A stretch of DNA of 25,487 bases from Thermoleophilia bacterium (GCA_025964455.1 JAOPYU010000128.1:1-25487), one strand, 5' to 3'; shown: positions 7,133 to 15,293, counted from the stretch's first letter. Program-made: numbers and translations. The notes: a model not told the origin generated them from the letters alone.

Positions 7133-7852
7133 TCAGGCATCCCGGGTGATTCGGTAGCCGATGCCCCGTACGGTTTCGATCGAGTGCGTGCCGAAGGGCC
7201 GGTCGACCTTCTCGCGGAGCCGTTTGATCGCCTGGTCGACCACGTTCGACTCCGCGTCCTCGTCTGCCGCCCAGATACTGCTGAGCAGGGTGTGGCGTGA
7301 CAGCACGACTCCCGCCTTGCGCATGAGCAGGGCTACAAGGTCGAACTCCTGGCGTGACAAATGCAGCTCATGATCGTCTCGCCAGGCGCGGCGCTCGGCG
7401 ATGTCGCAGCGCAGGCTGCCAACCGTCAATGGTTCGTCTGTCGCCGCGTGGCCTGAGCGTCTGAGCAACGCGTGGATCCGTGCGTTGAGCTCGCGCAGCG
7501 CGAACGGCTTGACGACGTAGTCGTCGGCTCCCGCCTCGAAGCCTGCGATCCGCGCGTGGATCTCACCGCGAGCAGTCAGCATCAGCACAGCGACTCCGGG
7601 AAATGCCCGGCGAACGGCTTCGCACACAGCTGTGCCGCTCATGTCCGGCAGGCCAATGTCCAGCACGACGACGTCCGCACCCGCTTCGTGCAGCGCGGCC
7701 AGGGCCGAGCGACCCGTCCCAACCCCCTCGACGTCGAAGCCAACCCCCTGCAAGTTCTCTACCAGCACCGTCCGCAGGGCGCTGTCGTCTTCAACCACCA
7801 GGACGCGTGATCGCAGGAAATCAGGGACATGAATGTCAGCGCTCGGGGTCAT
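7133..7852 (-). CDS. OmpR/PhoP-family response regulator
   Basis: This is a 239-residue DNA-binding regulator. The receiver domain (about residues 15-130) has the acidic pair EDD at 21-23, the phosphorylated D65 (VVLDIGLPD), T93 and K115 (VVKPF). The C-terminal winged helix (about 140-236) includes LSRQEFDLVALLM and the recognition-helix region NVVDQAIKRLREKVD, then ETVRGIGYR. I chose the ATG at 7852, about 15 residues before the receiver domain; frames extending further upstream encode nothing receiver-like and would run into the divergent promoter region. It is the first gene of an operon with the kinase and a phosphoesterase, and is divergent from a PepSY protein that may be one of its targets. 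Confidence 0.93.
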   Translation of the reverse strand: MTPSADIHVPDFLRSRVLVVEDDSALRTVLVENLQGVGFDVEGVGTGRSALAALHEAGADVVVLDIGLPDMSGTAVCEAVRRAFPGVAVLMLTARGEIHARIAGFEAGADDYVVKPFALRELNARIHALLRRSGHAATDEPLTVGSLRCDIAERRAWRDDHELHLSRQEFDLVALLMRKAGVVLSRHTLLSSIWAADEDAESNVVDQAIKRLREKVDRPFGTHSIETVRGIGYRITRDA

Positions 7853-7871
7853 GGCCCCATTCTGGACGATC

Positions 7872-7912
7872 GTCACGAACCGTGGACGCGTGTTGTCATG
7901 AAACCGACATCT
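7872..7912. promoter_or_regulatory. Candidate regulator-binding repeats between the response regulator and the PepSY gene
   Basis: The 128-base divergent region contains GTCACGAAC at 7872 and GTCATGAAAC at 7895, then GACATCT at 7906, exactly 11 bases after the second. OmpR-family regulators typically bind direct repeats with about 11-base spacing, so these are candidate sites for the adjacent regulator. The repeats are imperfect and no promoter boxes are evident. Confidence 0.3.
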
Positions 7913-7980
7913 GCACCGGCGACAGTGCTGAGTGGAGCCCAACGACGCCACCCCGGCCGGGCAGAAGCCAGGAGCACACC

Positions 7981-8460
7981 ATGCGAGATCCCAAGTCAAA
8001 GCGACGGCTCATCGCCGTCGGATGCGCGTCCGCACTCGCCCTGACGGGCGGAGCTGTCGCAGCCAACGCAGCAGGCGTACTCGGCGGCGAAGACGCAGCC
8101 GAAGGCCCCGACCGGGCAATTACCGGCTCAGCGCTCGAAAAGGCGAGCGCAGCGGCGCTCGACAAGGTCGGCCAAGGCAAGGTCACAGGCACCGAGGCAG
8201 GCGACGAGGAGAGCGCCTACGAGGTCGAGGTCACCAAGAGCAACGGCAGCCAGGTCGACGTCCAGCTCGACAAGTCCTTCAAGGTCGTGAGCACGGAAGA
8301 CGAAGGCCGTGAAGGGACCGAAGCAGGCGAGGACGAGAGCAGCCCAGAGGGTGCCGACGACGCGGGCGACGAGAGCGGACCCGAAGGTGCTGACGACGCA
8401 GCCGACGAAGGCCCCGATGCCAACCCCGACGAGCCAGGACACCAGGACGCGGGCGAATAA
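7981..8460 (+). CDS. Secreted PepSY-domain protein with acidic, repetitive tail
   Basis: This 159-residue exported protein has a signal peptide at residues 1-31 (basic MRDPKSKRRL, hydrophobic core, then NAA). A single PepSY-like domain follows at about residues 38-105: DRAITGSALEKASAAALDKV, then AYEVEVTKSNGSQVDVQLD and FKVVSTE. The last 50 residues are very rich in Glu, Asp and Gly, with the repeated unit PEGADDA, and are probably disordered. A ribosome binding site AGGAG lies 7 bases before the ATG. PepSY domains are known as extracellular inhibitory or regulatory modules. The gene is divergent from a two-component operon, a common pairing in actinobacteria, so it may be a target of that system or modulate it. 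That role is inferred. Confidence 0.8.
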   Translation: MRDPKSKRRLIAVGCASALALTGGAVAANAAGVLGGEDAAEGPDRAITGSALEKASAAALDKVGQGKVTGTEAGDEESAYEVEVTKSNGSQVDVQLDKSFKVVSTEDEGREGTEAGEDESSPEGADDAGDESGPEGADDAADEGPDANPDEPGHQDAGE

Positions 8461-8508
8461 GGCGATCGCGAGCGACTGGCCAGCGGACCAGACCGGCAAG
8501 GATCCCTA

Positions 8509-8533
8509 GCGGGTCCGAACCCGGTCGGCCCGC
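8509..8533 (+). terminator. Hairpin downstream of the PepSY gene
   Basis: GCGGGTCCGA pairs with TCGGCCCGC around a short loop with one bulged base. It lies about 50 bases after the PepSY stop and has no T-tract, so it would be a terminator of the U-poor type seen in high-GC actinobacteria. Function is uncertain. Confidence 0.35.
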
Positions 8534-8667
8534 ACCGACACGTCGTGCGCGCGCTGCGCACCTCGTTCCGGCATAGCTAGGATCGCTCGGACCAGCGCCG
8601 GGGAACCACCCCCCGGAGCATGCCGTTCCGGAAGTCATAAGGTGGGCGCTCGAAAGGCACGCCTGAC

Positions 8668-9471
8668 ATGTCCGACACCGCTACGATTTCCCAAGGCAGG
8701 GGACTGCTGAATCGGGTTCCCGAAGTCACGGTCTTTTTCTGGCTCATCAAGCTGCTTGCCGTTACGGTCGGCGAGACCGCCGCCGACTACCTCGCGGGCA
8801 ACCTCGGCATGGGCCTCGCGAACACCACCTACCTCATGACGGCGATCCTCGCGGTCGTGCTCATCTTCCAGTTCTCGCGCAAGCGATACGTGGCGGGCCC
8901 CTACTGGCTGGCGGTGACCATGGTGAGCATCGTCGGCACGCTCATCACCGACAATCTCACCGACCGCCTCGAAGTCAGCCTCTACATCAGCACGGCCGTC
9001 TTCGCGGTTGCGCTCGCTGCGGTGTTCGCGATCTGGCACGCCCGCGAAGGTACGTTGTCGATCCACACCATCTATACGACCCGACGCGAGGCGTTCTACT
9101 GGCTCGCTGTCTTGCTGACATTCGCCCTTGGCACCGCTGGTGGCGACCTGTTGTCGGAGGAGATAGGCCTCGGCTATGTCAAGACAGGACTGCTCTTCCT
9201 CGTCGGCATCGCGATCGTCACCGGAATGTGGAAATTGGGCGCGAACGCGATCGGAATGTTCTGGGCCGCGTACATCATGACCCGCCCCTTGGGGGCTTCG
9301 CTGGGCGACTTCATGTCCCAGCCCGGCTCCGAGGGCGGCCTTGGTCTTGGTACCACAGGAACGAGCATCATCTTCCTGCTCGCGATTCTGACGCTCGTCA
9401 TCTACCTCTCGGTTACGAAGGTTGACCGCACAGAACTTCGGCGCGGCACCGACGCCGATGTGCTGCCTTGA
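8668..9471 (+). CDS. COG4705-family membrane protein, function unknown
   Basis: This 267-residue integral membrane protein has about eight hydrophobic helices. It contains three related glycine/acid motifs inside membrane segments: VTVGETAADYL (about residue 35), GTAGGDLLSEEIGLGY (about 155) and RPLGASLGDF (about 212). These recur in the COG4705 family of uncharacterised membrane proteins and suggest an internally repeated fold with buried charged residues, as in a transporter or ion-handling protein; this last point is inference. A weak AAAGG lies upstream of the ATG at 8668. It is probably expressed alone, since it is separated by about 200 bases from the PepSY gene and is convergent with the PAP2 gene. 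Confidence 0.75.
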   Translation: MSDTATISQGRGLLNRVPEVTVFFWLIKLLAVTVGETAADYLAGNLGMGLANTTYLMTAILAVVLIFQFSRKRYVAGPYWLAVTMVSIVGTLITDNLTDRLEVSLYISTAVFAVALAAVFAIWHAREGTLSIHTIYTTRREAFYWLAVLLTFALGTAGGDLLSEEIGLGYVKTGLLFLVGIAIVTGMWKLGANAIGMFWAAYIMTRPLGASLGDFMSQPGSEGGLGLGTTGTSIIFLLAILTLVIYLSVTKVDRTELRRGTDADVLP

Positions 9472-9477
9472 CTCGGC

Positions 9478-10020
9478 CTAGTCGTCGTCGGTGAAGCGCC
9501 GACCGGCCGCGCGCCCGAGCGCATCACCGGCAGCGACGTCGCTCGGGAAATGAACGCCCGAATACACACGCGCCCATTCCACCGAACGGACCAGGTGTTC
9601 GTAGTGAGATGTGCGCTCCGGCCACACGCCCTCGAGAACGGTGGCGGCAGCAGCGGATGCCGCCGAATGCCCTGACGGGTACGACGTGTCATGCGGGATC
9701 GGCCCGAGTGGCTGGATAGAGCTGTCGAGCTGGAATGGACGCTTCAACGCGTACCGGTGCTTCTCGACCTGGCCTTGAACAGCAGCCGCGGCCATCGCGG
9801 CGTTCATGCGAGCCGTGCCCGCCCACCCCTCGAAGAACCCGACGTGCTTCCGGTATGCAGCGGCCTCGGCCTGCCAGAGCCCCCAGCCGCCCCGTTTGTC
9901 CAGGTCGATCGCTCGCGCGTCCTGCGCGGGAGTCCGTCGATCGGTTACCGCATGTACGTCCCGAAGCTCAGCACGACGCTGCGCGTCAGTCGGCGGTGGG
10001 GGCACGCGGTATATGAGCAC
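9478..10020 (-). CDS. PAP2-superfamily acid phosphatase / haloperoxidase-like protein
   Basis: This protein of about 180 residues has all three PAP2 motifs: KHRYALKRP (K-x6-RP), PSGH, and RVYSGVHFPSD (R-x5-H-x3-D). The family forms a phosphohistidine intermediate and removes phosphate from lipid or small-molecule esters, or acts as a vanadium haloperoxidase. The protein seems soluble, with no clear membrane helices, unlike lipid-phosphate PAP2 enzymes. The start is uncertain: I chose the GTG at 10020 because an in-frame stop lies just before a TTG at 10032, and no ribosome binding site is visible. A signal-peptide-like stretch in a different frame upstream raises the possibility that the N-terminus was lost by a frameshift. 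The stop faces the COG4705 gene stop 6 bases away. Confidence 0.78.
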   Translation of the reverse strand: MLIYRVPPPPTDAQRRAELRDVHAVTDRRTPAQDARAIDLDKRGGWGLWQAEAAAYRKHVGFFEGWAGTARMNAAMAAAAVQGQVEKHRYALKRPFQLDSSIQPLGPIPHDTSYPSGHSAASAAAATVLEGVWPERTSHYEHLVRSVEWARVYSGVHFPSDVAAGDALGRAAGRRFTDDD

Positions 10021-10247
10021 GGCACTGGACAATCACAAGACTCCAGGTACGACAGTCTCCTGAACATCGAGAGTCGGGCGCGCCCCGATCCGCTGTGCCC
10101 CCAGCGGCCCTCTGGCGCTGGCTCCGCCGCCATATGCGAAGAGTCCGCGCGCTCCAGAAGTCGTTTATGCGTCACCACCACAGCTCCCGCTGCAAGGGCG
10201 ACTAGCCTGATTCGGGCGTAAACGATGTATTGAGGAAACGCAACTAG

Positions 10248-10361
10248 CTACAGCCGGAAGGCGTGGATGGTTTCCCGCCGGCGCTCGTTCGAGGAGAACG
10301 CGTAGTGGCGGCGGGTCGTTTCCACTGATTCGTGGCCGAGGACGTCGGCTACCGCGTCGGT
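10248..10361 (-). pseudogene. 3' remnant of a tyrosine recombinase gene
   Basis: The last 37 codons before the TAG at 10248-10250 encode VADVLGHESVETTRRHYAF and a short basic tail. This is the C-terminal catalytic end of tyrosine recombinases: the LGH histidine and the nucleophile tyrosine in RHY. The frame stays open upstream, but it has no recombinase-like residues such as the HxLR box, and it then runs antisense to an ABC transporter gene, so the rest of the enzyme is missing. This is a scar of a past integration. It may relate to the recombinase at the left edge, but the two fragments do not overlap and cannot be compared. Confidence 0.62.
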
Positions 10362-10464
10362 CTGGGCCGCGTCCGGCCGCAATGAGCCGCCGGGCGGGAC
10401 GCGTGCCCCTGTGAGGGCGCCCGAGACCTCAGTGCGATCCAGTCGGGGACACGCGCGAGATCGC

Positions 10465-10497
10465 TTCACCGCCTGTTCACCTTTCGATGGTGATACT
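10465..10497 (+). promoter_or_regulatory. TTCACC direct repeat and possible -10 before the ABC exporter operon
   Basis: TTCACCG at 10465 and TTCACCT at 10476 are spaced exactly 11 bases, and GATACT at 10492-10497 is a plausible -10. The repeat resembles the second unit of the pstS array (TTCACCG at 15305). It is a candidate site for an OmpR/PhoP-type regulator, most simply the one encoded at 14494-15168. Confidence 0.45.
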
Positions 10498-10544
10498 CGG
10501 GATGTGCGGTGATTTCGCGAACGTGCCGCGCGCGAGGAGGACAG

Positions 10545-11483
10545 ATGGGTCACGACTTGGCAGTGGATGTGCGAGGGGTGGTCAAGCGGTACGGATCGCT
10601 CGTTGCAGTGAACGAGGTCACGCTCGCAGTCGAGCAGGGCTCCGTGTACGGGGTGCTGGGCCCGAACGGTGCAGGCAAGACCACGTTGCTTCGCATGCTG
10701 TTCGGACTGATCGCCGCTGACGCCGGCACGATTCGCGTGTTCGGGCGCAGCTGGGCCAGCGATGGTGCGCGGATGCTGGATGGCGTCGGCGGTTTCATCG
10801 AGAGCCCGAAGTTCTATCCGTACTTGAGCGGGCGCAGGAACCTTGAGGGCTTGGCCCGGCTCGACGGCGGCGTCGCTGGCAGCCGGATCGACGAGGTGCT
10901 CGACACCGTTGAGCTCGCCGACCGCCAGAACGACAAGGTTCGAACGTATTCGTTCGGCATGCGCCAGCGGCTGGGGGTGGCGGCAAGCCTGCTGCGCGCA
11001 CCTCAGTTGCTCGTGTTGGACGAGCCGTCGAATGGTCTCGATCCTGCCGGCATCCGGGACATGCGGGCGCTCATCTCGCGCCTTGCGAGCGAGGGACTGA
11101 CGGTGCTGTTGTCGTCGCACGACCTGCACGAAGTGGAGGAGATCTGCGACAACGTCACGATCATGCGCACCGGGGATGTGCTGTATCACGGCTCGATCGA
11201 GGAGCTTCGCGATCGAGCACCGGAATCCGGACATCGACTGCAGACCACCGACGATGAGCGGGCACGTGAGCTCGCGGATGGCGTTGACGGCGTGCGGCTC
11301 GTTGCAGACGATGGAGGGCCGATGCTCGCCTTCGGCACGCCGGAGAACATCGACGACTTCGTACGCATGATCGTCGCCGACGGGGTCCGGCTCAGGCTCT
11401 TGGAGCCTGATCGCGCACCGCTCGAGTCGCTGTTCTTCCTGTTGACCGAAGACCGTCAAGACGAAGACGAGGTGAACTTGTGA
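10545..11483 (+). CDS. ABC transporter ATP-binding protein (ABC-2 type exporter)
   Basis: This is a 312-residue ATPase. Walker A is GPNGAGKT at residues 39-46, the signature is a variant SFGMRQR, Walker B is LLVLDEPSNGLDP, and the switch histidine is in SSHD. The ATP-binding domain (about 1-220) is followed by a C-terminal extension of the type seen in drug, lantibiotic and lipid exporters. The ATG at 10545 has a strong GAGGAGG 5 bases upstream. The stop overlaps the permease start by 4 bases (GTGA). It should energise the membrane protein encoded next. A TTCACC direct repeat lies in its promoter region. The substrate cannot be determined; bacteriocin-immunity or lipid export are possible. 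Confidence 0.93.
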   Translation: MGHDLAVDVRGVVKRYGSLVAVNEVTLAVEQGSVYGVLGPNGAGKTTLLRMLFGLIAADAGTIRVFGRSWASDGARMLDGVGGFIESPKFYPYLSGRRNLEGLARLDGGVAGSRIDEVLDTVELADRQNDKVRTYSFGMRQRLGVAASLLRAPQLLVLDEPSNGLDPAGIRDMRALISRLASEGLTVLLSSHDLHEVEEICDNVTIMRTGDVLYHGSIEELRDRAPESGHRLQTTDDERARELADGVDGVRLVADDGGPMLAFGTPENIDDFVRMIVADGVRLRLLEPDRAPLESLFFLLTEDRQDEDEVNL

Positions 11484-12319
11484 TTGCTTCGGGCGACCGC
11501 ACCAGAACGCCAGGTCTCTGGAGCGTCGTCGCGTTCGAGCTCCGCAAGCTCGCCGCGCAGCGGCGGTCGTGGATCACGTTGTTGGCTACCGTAGTGCTTC
11601 CGTTTGTGTTGGTCGCGGTCCTGCAAGGTCAGGCACGCCCACCGAAGGACACGCTCTTCGGCCGATTCATCCATGAGAGTGGCTGGTCGATCCCACTCCT
11701 GCTGCTCGGATTTGCGGGGCAGTGGTTCCTGCCACTGCTGACGTCGATCGTCGCGGGAGACATCTTTGCTTCAGAAGACCAGCACGGCACCTGGAAGACG
11801 GTGTTGACGCGTTCGGTCAGTCGCACGCAGCTGTTCTTTGGAAAGACGGTTGTCGCAGTTGGCTTCGCGCTCGTTGCGTATCTGCTGCTTGGAGCCTGCA
11901 CGATCGCGGCGAGCGTGCTCATCATCGGGCACCAGCCACTGTCTGGACTGGGTGGGCAGATGATCCCGTCCGGCGACGCGGCGCGGCTGGTGGTCGAGAG
12001 CTGGGCCGCTGTTGCCGCGCCGCTGATCGGATTCACGGGGCTTGCGATGATGCTGTCGGTGCTCACACGCAATGTCGCTGCAGGGATCGCCGCGCCGGTT
12101 GCACTCGGACTGGTCATGCAGCTGGTGGGCGCCGTCGGCGGGCTCGACGCCGTTCGCCCCCTCCTGCTGACGACTCCGCTGGAGACATGGCACGGCCTGT
12201 TTGCCACCCCACACTTCACCGGCCCGCTGCAGTTCGGGCTGGCGGTCAGCGCGGCGTGGAGCATCACAACCATCACGATCGCGTATGTCGTGTTCCGACG
12301 GCGCGACTACCAGGGGTGA
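11480..12319 (+). CDS. ABC-2 type transporter permease
   Basis: This 279-residue membrane subunit has about six transmembrane segments: SWITLLATVVLPFVLVAVL, then SIPLLLLGFAGQWFLPLLTS, FALVAYLLLGACTIAASVL, APLIGFTGLAMMLSVL, a Gly/Ala/Val segment near 205-225, and the last near 255-270. A cytoplasmic amphipathic N-terminus precedes the first helix and a basic FRRRDYQ tail follows the last. The segment DIFASEDQHGTWKTVLTRSVSR after helix 2 is typical of ABC-2 permeases of the bacitracin/lantibiotic immunity type. It starts with GTG at 11480, overlapping the ATPase stop. It probably forms the channel of a homodimeric exporter. Confidence 0.88.
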   Translation: MIASGDRTRTPGLWSVVAFELRKLAAQRRSWITLLATVVLPFVLVAVLQGQARPPKDTLFGRFIHESGWSIPLLLLGFAGQWFLPLLTSIVAGDIFASEDQHGTWKTVLTRSVSRTQLFFGKTVVAVGFALVAYLLLGACTIAASVLIIGHQPLSGLGGQMIPSGDAARLVVESWAAVAAPLIGFTGLAMMLSVLTRNVAAGIAAPVALGLVMQLVGAVGGLDAVRPLLLTTPLETWHGLFATPHFTGPLQFGLAVSAAWSITTITIAYVVFRRRDYQG

Positions 12320-12324
12320 GCCAC

Positions 12325-13122
12325 ATGCGCTACCTGATCTCACTCGCTTTCACCGCACTCGCCGCGGGGCTGCTGCTCAGCGGCTGCGCGGGAGGGCCGA
12401 CAACCACGTCCACGGTCACGCGCTCCCGCCTTGAGCGCTCACTGGAGACGACATATGCCAACCGCTACGTCGAGCTGTCGAAGCTGCTCGGCCATGGGGA
12501 CGTCACCGTCGAGTCGCTCGATGCCCATGCTGTGTGCGACAAGGGGGGACCGACGGTGGCAGACCGCGGTCCCGGTGGAGACTGGATCTGTCAGGTCGCG
12601 TACGACGATCCGAACATCCAGAACCCCGACGGCAGCGCGAAGGTCGAGATGAACGTCCACAGCAACGACTGCTACACCGGGATCAGCACGGCCCGGCTCG
12701 TCGGGCCACTCAACATCGTCGACACGCACGGACACCAGGCCGTCAATCCCGTCTCCGAATTCGATGGCTGCTTTGATCCAGCCTCCAGTGACACACCGGA
12801 CGGGACGCTGCTGATCGTCAACGCGACCCGACTTCCCGGCGACGTCACAGGCAAGTCCGCGCTGACGCTCCCGACAGGACTCGTCGATCCGGACTCGTCC
12901 CGGCGCGTCGACCTGCCGCTCGCATGCGCCCCGGGATCTGACTCATGCACCGGCTCCATCGACGTCACTGTCCAGGGACAGGACGCTGACACGATCAGCT
13001 ACGACGTGCCTCCTGGCGCCACAAGAACCGTCAGCGCTCGGCTCACGGCGCGACAGGTGCGCGACGGCGGCATCATCACCCTGACCGCCGACGAGAAGAC
13101 GCCCCCACCGACTCCGACCTGA
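12325..13122 (+). CDS. Lipoprotein of unknown function, exporter-associated
   Basis: This 265-residue protein has a clear lipoprotein signal: MRYLISLAFTALAAGLLLSGC, with lipobox LSGC near residues 18-21. Two cysteine pairs are visible in the mature part (AVCDKGG, DWICQV, NDCYTG, DGCFDP), plus a third in LACAPGSDSC, so disulfide bonds are likely. The N-terminal half (about 30-150) looks like one globular domain and the C-terminal half is beta-rich. No family is recognised with confidence. The ATG lies 5 bases after the permease stop and follows GGGGTGAG, so it belongs to the ABC operon. It may be a cell-surface accessory or sensor for the exporter. The stop is 4 bases from the convergent kinase stop, leaving no room for a separate terminator. 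Confidence 0.75.
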   Translation: MRYLISLAFTALAAGLLLSGCAGGPTTTSTVTRSRLERSLETTYANRYVELSKLLGHGDVTVESLDAHAVCDKGGPTVADRGPGGDWICQVAYDDPNIQNPDGSAKVEMNVHSNDCYTGISTARLVGPLNIVDTHGHQAVNPVSEFDGCFDPASSDTPDGTLLIVNATRLPGDVTGKSALTLPTGLVDPDSSRRVDLPLACAPGSDSCTGSIDVTVQGQDADTISYDVPPGATRTVSARLTARQVRDGGIITLTADEKTPPPTPT

Positions 13123-13126
13123 CGCG

Positions 13127-14494
13127 TCACTGCGTGGGTGCGAGCGGCACGGAAATGGTGACCTCGAACCGACCAGACGCGTGGTTGCTGATGATCGCTG
13201 TCCCGTGGTGTGTCTCCGCGACTTGGCGAACGAGCGCTAGGCCGAGACCTGCTCCGCTTCCGGATGGACGTCCTGCGGCGCGGGTGAAAGGTTCGAACAC
13301 ATCGGTAACGAACTGAGGTTCGATTCCGGGGCCCTCATCGCGTACGCTGATCCGAGCCGCCTCGAAGTCGGCGTCGAGGCGGAGTTCGATCGTGCCACGA
13401 CCGTGACGGATCGCGTTGTCGAGCAGGTTGCAGATCGCTCGCTGCATCATCGACTTGCTGCCGGTCATCACGATGCTGGTCGTGTCGTCACGCACGATGA
13501 GAGACCGATCGTCTGGCACGTGCGTGTTCGTGACCGCGTCGTCGGCAGCTTCGGAGAGGCGGAACGTAGAGCGTTCGAGTTCGCCGCTCGCGATGCGGCT
13601 GAACAACAGCAGATCTTCAGCGAGCTGGGTGAGACGTTCGGTGTCGACTCGGGCCAGTCGAAGCGCTTCGGTGAGTTCGTCGGCGGAACGGTTGCCTCGG
13701 AGCGCGAGGTCGATCTCTGCGGTGAGCGCGGCAAGTGGTGTTCGCAGTTCGTGTCCTGCGGTGGCCGCGAAGGTGCGTTCGCGTTGAACGGTTCGGTCGA
13801 TGCGATCGAGCATGCGACTGAGCGTTGTGGCAAGTCGCTCGATCTCGTCCCCGGCGCGAGGTATCACGAGATGTCGGGGCCCAGCTGCGTCGCTGGTGTG
13901 TATCTCGTCTGCCTGCCGGCGGAGTGCCTCGACGGGCTCCATCGCGGCGCGCGTGAGTCGGTAGCCAACAAGGATCGATATCGCGAGCGCGCCACTACCG
14001 AAAAGGAGCAGTTGTCCGAGAAGTTCGCGCAACGCTTCGTCGCGAGAGTCGCGTCGCACGGCTGACACTGCAATGAGTGCTCGTCCGGCGTCCGTCATAC
14101 GCGCAGTGTGGATGCGAAAGGTTTGCGCGGTCGAAGTCAGTGATCCGCGCTCGAACGTGTGCTGCCCGCGTGTCGCATCATCGACCTGTCGGCGCGTGAG
14201 CAATCGCGTGTCCTGCAAGGGGGGTGTGGAGGCGATCGGCGTACCGTCCAGATTGAGGAGCTGGAGGTAGCTGTCAGGTCGATCCTCGAGCGTGTCGGCG
14301 GGGAATTGTCCGGGGCGGCGTACGAGTGTCCTCAGCTCGTCCGACTGGCGCCTGAGTTCACGGTCCAGGTTGCGGTCGAGCGAGAAGCGCTCTCCGAAGT
14401 AGATGCCGATGCCACCGACGACCAACACGACCGCCATGACCAGTGCGAATGCAGTTGTCAGGCGCCTCGTGATGGTCGGCGTCGTTCGGCGCAT
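13127..14494 (-). CDS. Sensor histidine kinase, PhoR-like candidate (HAMP, HisKA, HATPase_c)
   Basis: This 455-residue kinase has helix 1 at about residues 13-33, an extracytoplasmic region of about 120 residues and helix 2 at about 158-178. A HAMP segment is followed by the HisKA motif GHELRTP with H248. The ATPase domain has the N box CNLLDNAIRHG, then DEGPGI and GAGLGLALV. The ATG start overlaps the regulator stop by one base (TGATG), so the pair is co-translated. The sensor region has no recognised fold. It is not the PAS-type architecture of classic PhoR, so assignment to phosphate sensing rests only on position next to pstS and on repeat motifs in both flanking promoters. It could instead sense the substrate of the adjacent exporter. 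Confidence 0.93.
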   Translation of the reverse strand: MRRTTPTITRRLTTAFALVMAVVLVVGGIGIYFGERFSLDRNLDRELRRQSDELRTLVRRPGQFPADTLEDRPDSYLQLLNLDGTPIASTPPLQDTRLLTRRQVDDATRGQHTFERGSLTSTAQTFRIHTARMTDAGRALIAVSAVRRDSRDEALRELLGQLLLFGSGALAISILVGYRLTRAAMEPVEALRRQADEIHTSDAAGPRHLVIPRAGDEIERLATTLSRMLDRIDRTVQRERTFAATAGHELRTPLAALTAEIDLALRGNRSADELTEALRLARVDTERLTQLAEDLLLFSRIASGELERSTFRLSEAADDAVTNTHVPDDRSLIVRDDTTSIVMTGSKSMMQRAICNLLDNAIRHGRGTIELRLDADFEAARISVRDEGPGIEPQFVTDVFEPFTRAAGRPSGSGAGLGLALVRQVAETHHGTAIISNHASGRFEVTISVPLAPTQ

Positions 14495-15168
14495 CAGTCG
14501 TCGCCCGAGATGCGGTAGCCCACGCCGCGAACGGTCTCGATCAGCGGTGACGCGAAGGGTCGGTCAACTTTCTTTCGCAGGTTCTTGATGTAGACATTGA
14601 TGACGTTGGAGCCGTGTTCGGCATCGTATTCCCACACGTGCTCGTAGATATCGAAGCGTGATACCGCGTGCCCCGGCCGGCTCATCAGCAACTCGAGGAT
14701 GGCGAATTCCTTTCCCGACAGGTCGATGACGCTGCCCGCCCGACTGACAATGTGCGTGGTGGCGTCGAGTGTCAGGTCGGCGACTCGCATCTGTGGAGCG
14801 CTGGCCGCCGGGCCACGTCGAACGAGGGCGCGCACCCGCGCCAGCAACTCGTCGATGTCGAAGGGCTTGGTCAGGTAGTCGTCAGCACCCGCATCGAGTC
14901 CCTCGACGCGCTCGGACACCTCGATGCGGGCGGTCAGCATCAGGATTGGAACGTGATTGCCCTTGTCCCGCAGCTCGCGACACAGCTCGATGCCGCTGCG
15001 GCCCGGAAGACCGACGTCCAGGACGACGCCGTCGTATTCGGTCGCCTCGATGGTCCATTGCGCCGTCTCGGCATCCGTGGCGACGTCGGCGGCGAACCCA
15101 GCTTCGTTGAGGGCGCGCCGAAGCACGTCGGCAAGTCGTTCATCGTCTTCCACGATCAGGATGCGCAT
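14494..15168 (-). CDS. OmpR-family response regulator, PhoP-like candidate
   Basis: This 224-residue regulator has the receiver acidic cluster EDDE at 7-10, phospho-acceptor D51 (VVLDVGLPG), T79 and K101 (LTKPF). The C-terminal winged helix (about 130-222) includes LSGKEFAILELLM, the recognition region SNVINVYIKNLRKKVD, and ETVRGVGYR. It is transcribed divergently from pstS across a region holding four 11-base repeats, and upstream of its kinase with a one-base overlap. The regulator may bind these repeats and control phosphate uptake. Many actinobacterial paralogues look like this, so calling it phoP would go beyond the sequence. Confidence 0.93.
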   Translation of the reverse strand: MRILIVEDDERLADVLRRALNEAGFAADVATDAETAQWTIEATEYDGVVLDVGLPGRSGIELCRELRDKGNHVPILMLTARIEVSERVEGLDAGADDYLTKPFDIDELLARVRALVRRGPAASAPQMRVADLTLDATTHIVSRAGSVIDLSGKEFAILELLMSRPGHAVSRFDIYEHVWEYDAEHGSNVINVYIKNLRKKVDRPFASPLIETVRGVGYRISGDD

Positions 15169-15293
15169 CTGACGACACTATGCCACCGACCGAGTCAGGC
15201 TGCGGGCAGCGGCCGGCGATCCGCGAAGGATCCAGGATCGGGGACGCCGCGTGGGGCGGCGGCACGCCGGGGTGAAGGGAGGTCGCCGGGTTC

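Noticed and set aside
10033..10230. Signal-peptide-like stretch (RIRLVALAAGAVVV) on the reverse strand upstream of PAP2
   Set aside because: It is in a different frame from PAP2, lacks a standard start with a ribosome binding site, and PAP2 has its own stop just upstream. A frameshifted N-terminus remains possible but is not supported enough to call.
10545..11459. Upstream extension of the recombinase remnant on the reverse strand
   Set aside because: The frame is open but is antisense to the ABC ATPase and contains no recombinase residues, so only the last 37 codons are kept.
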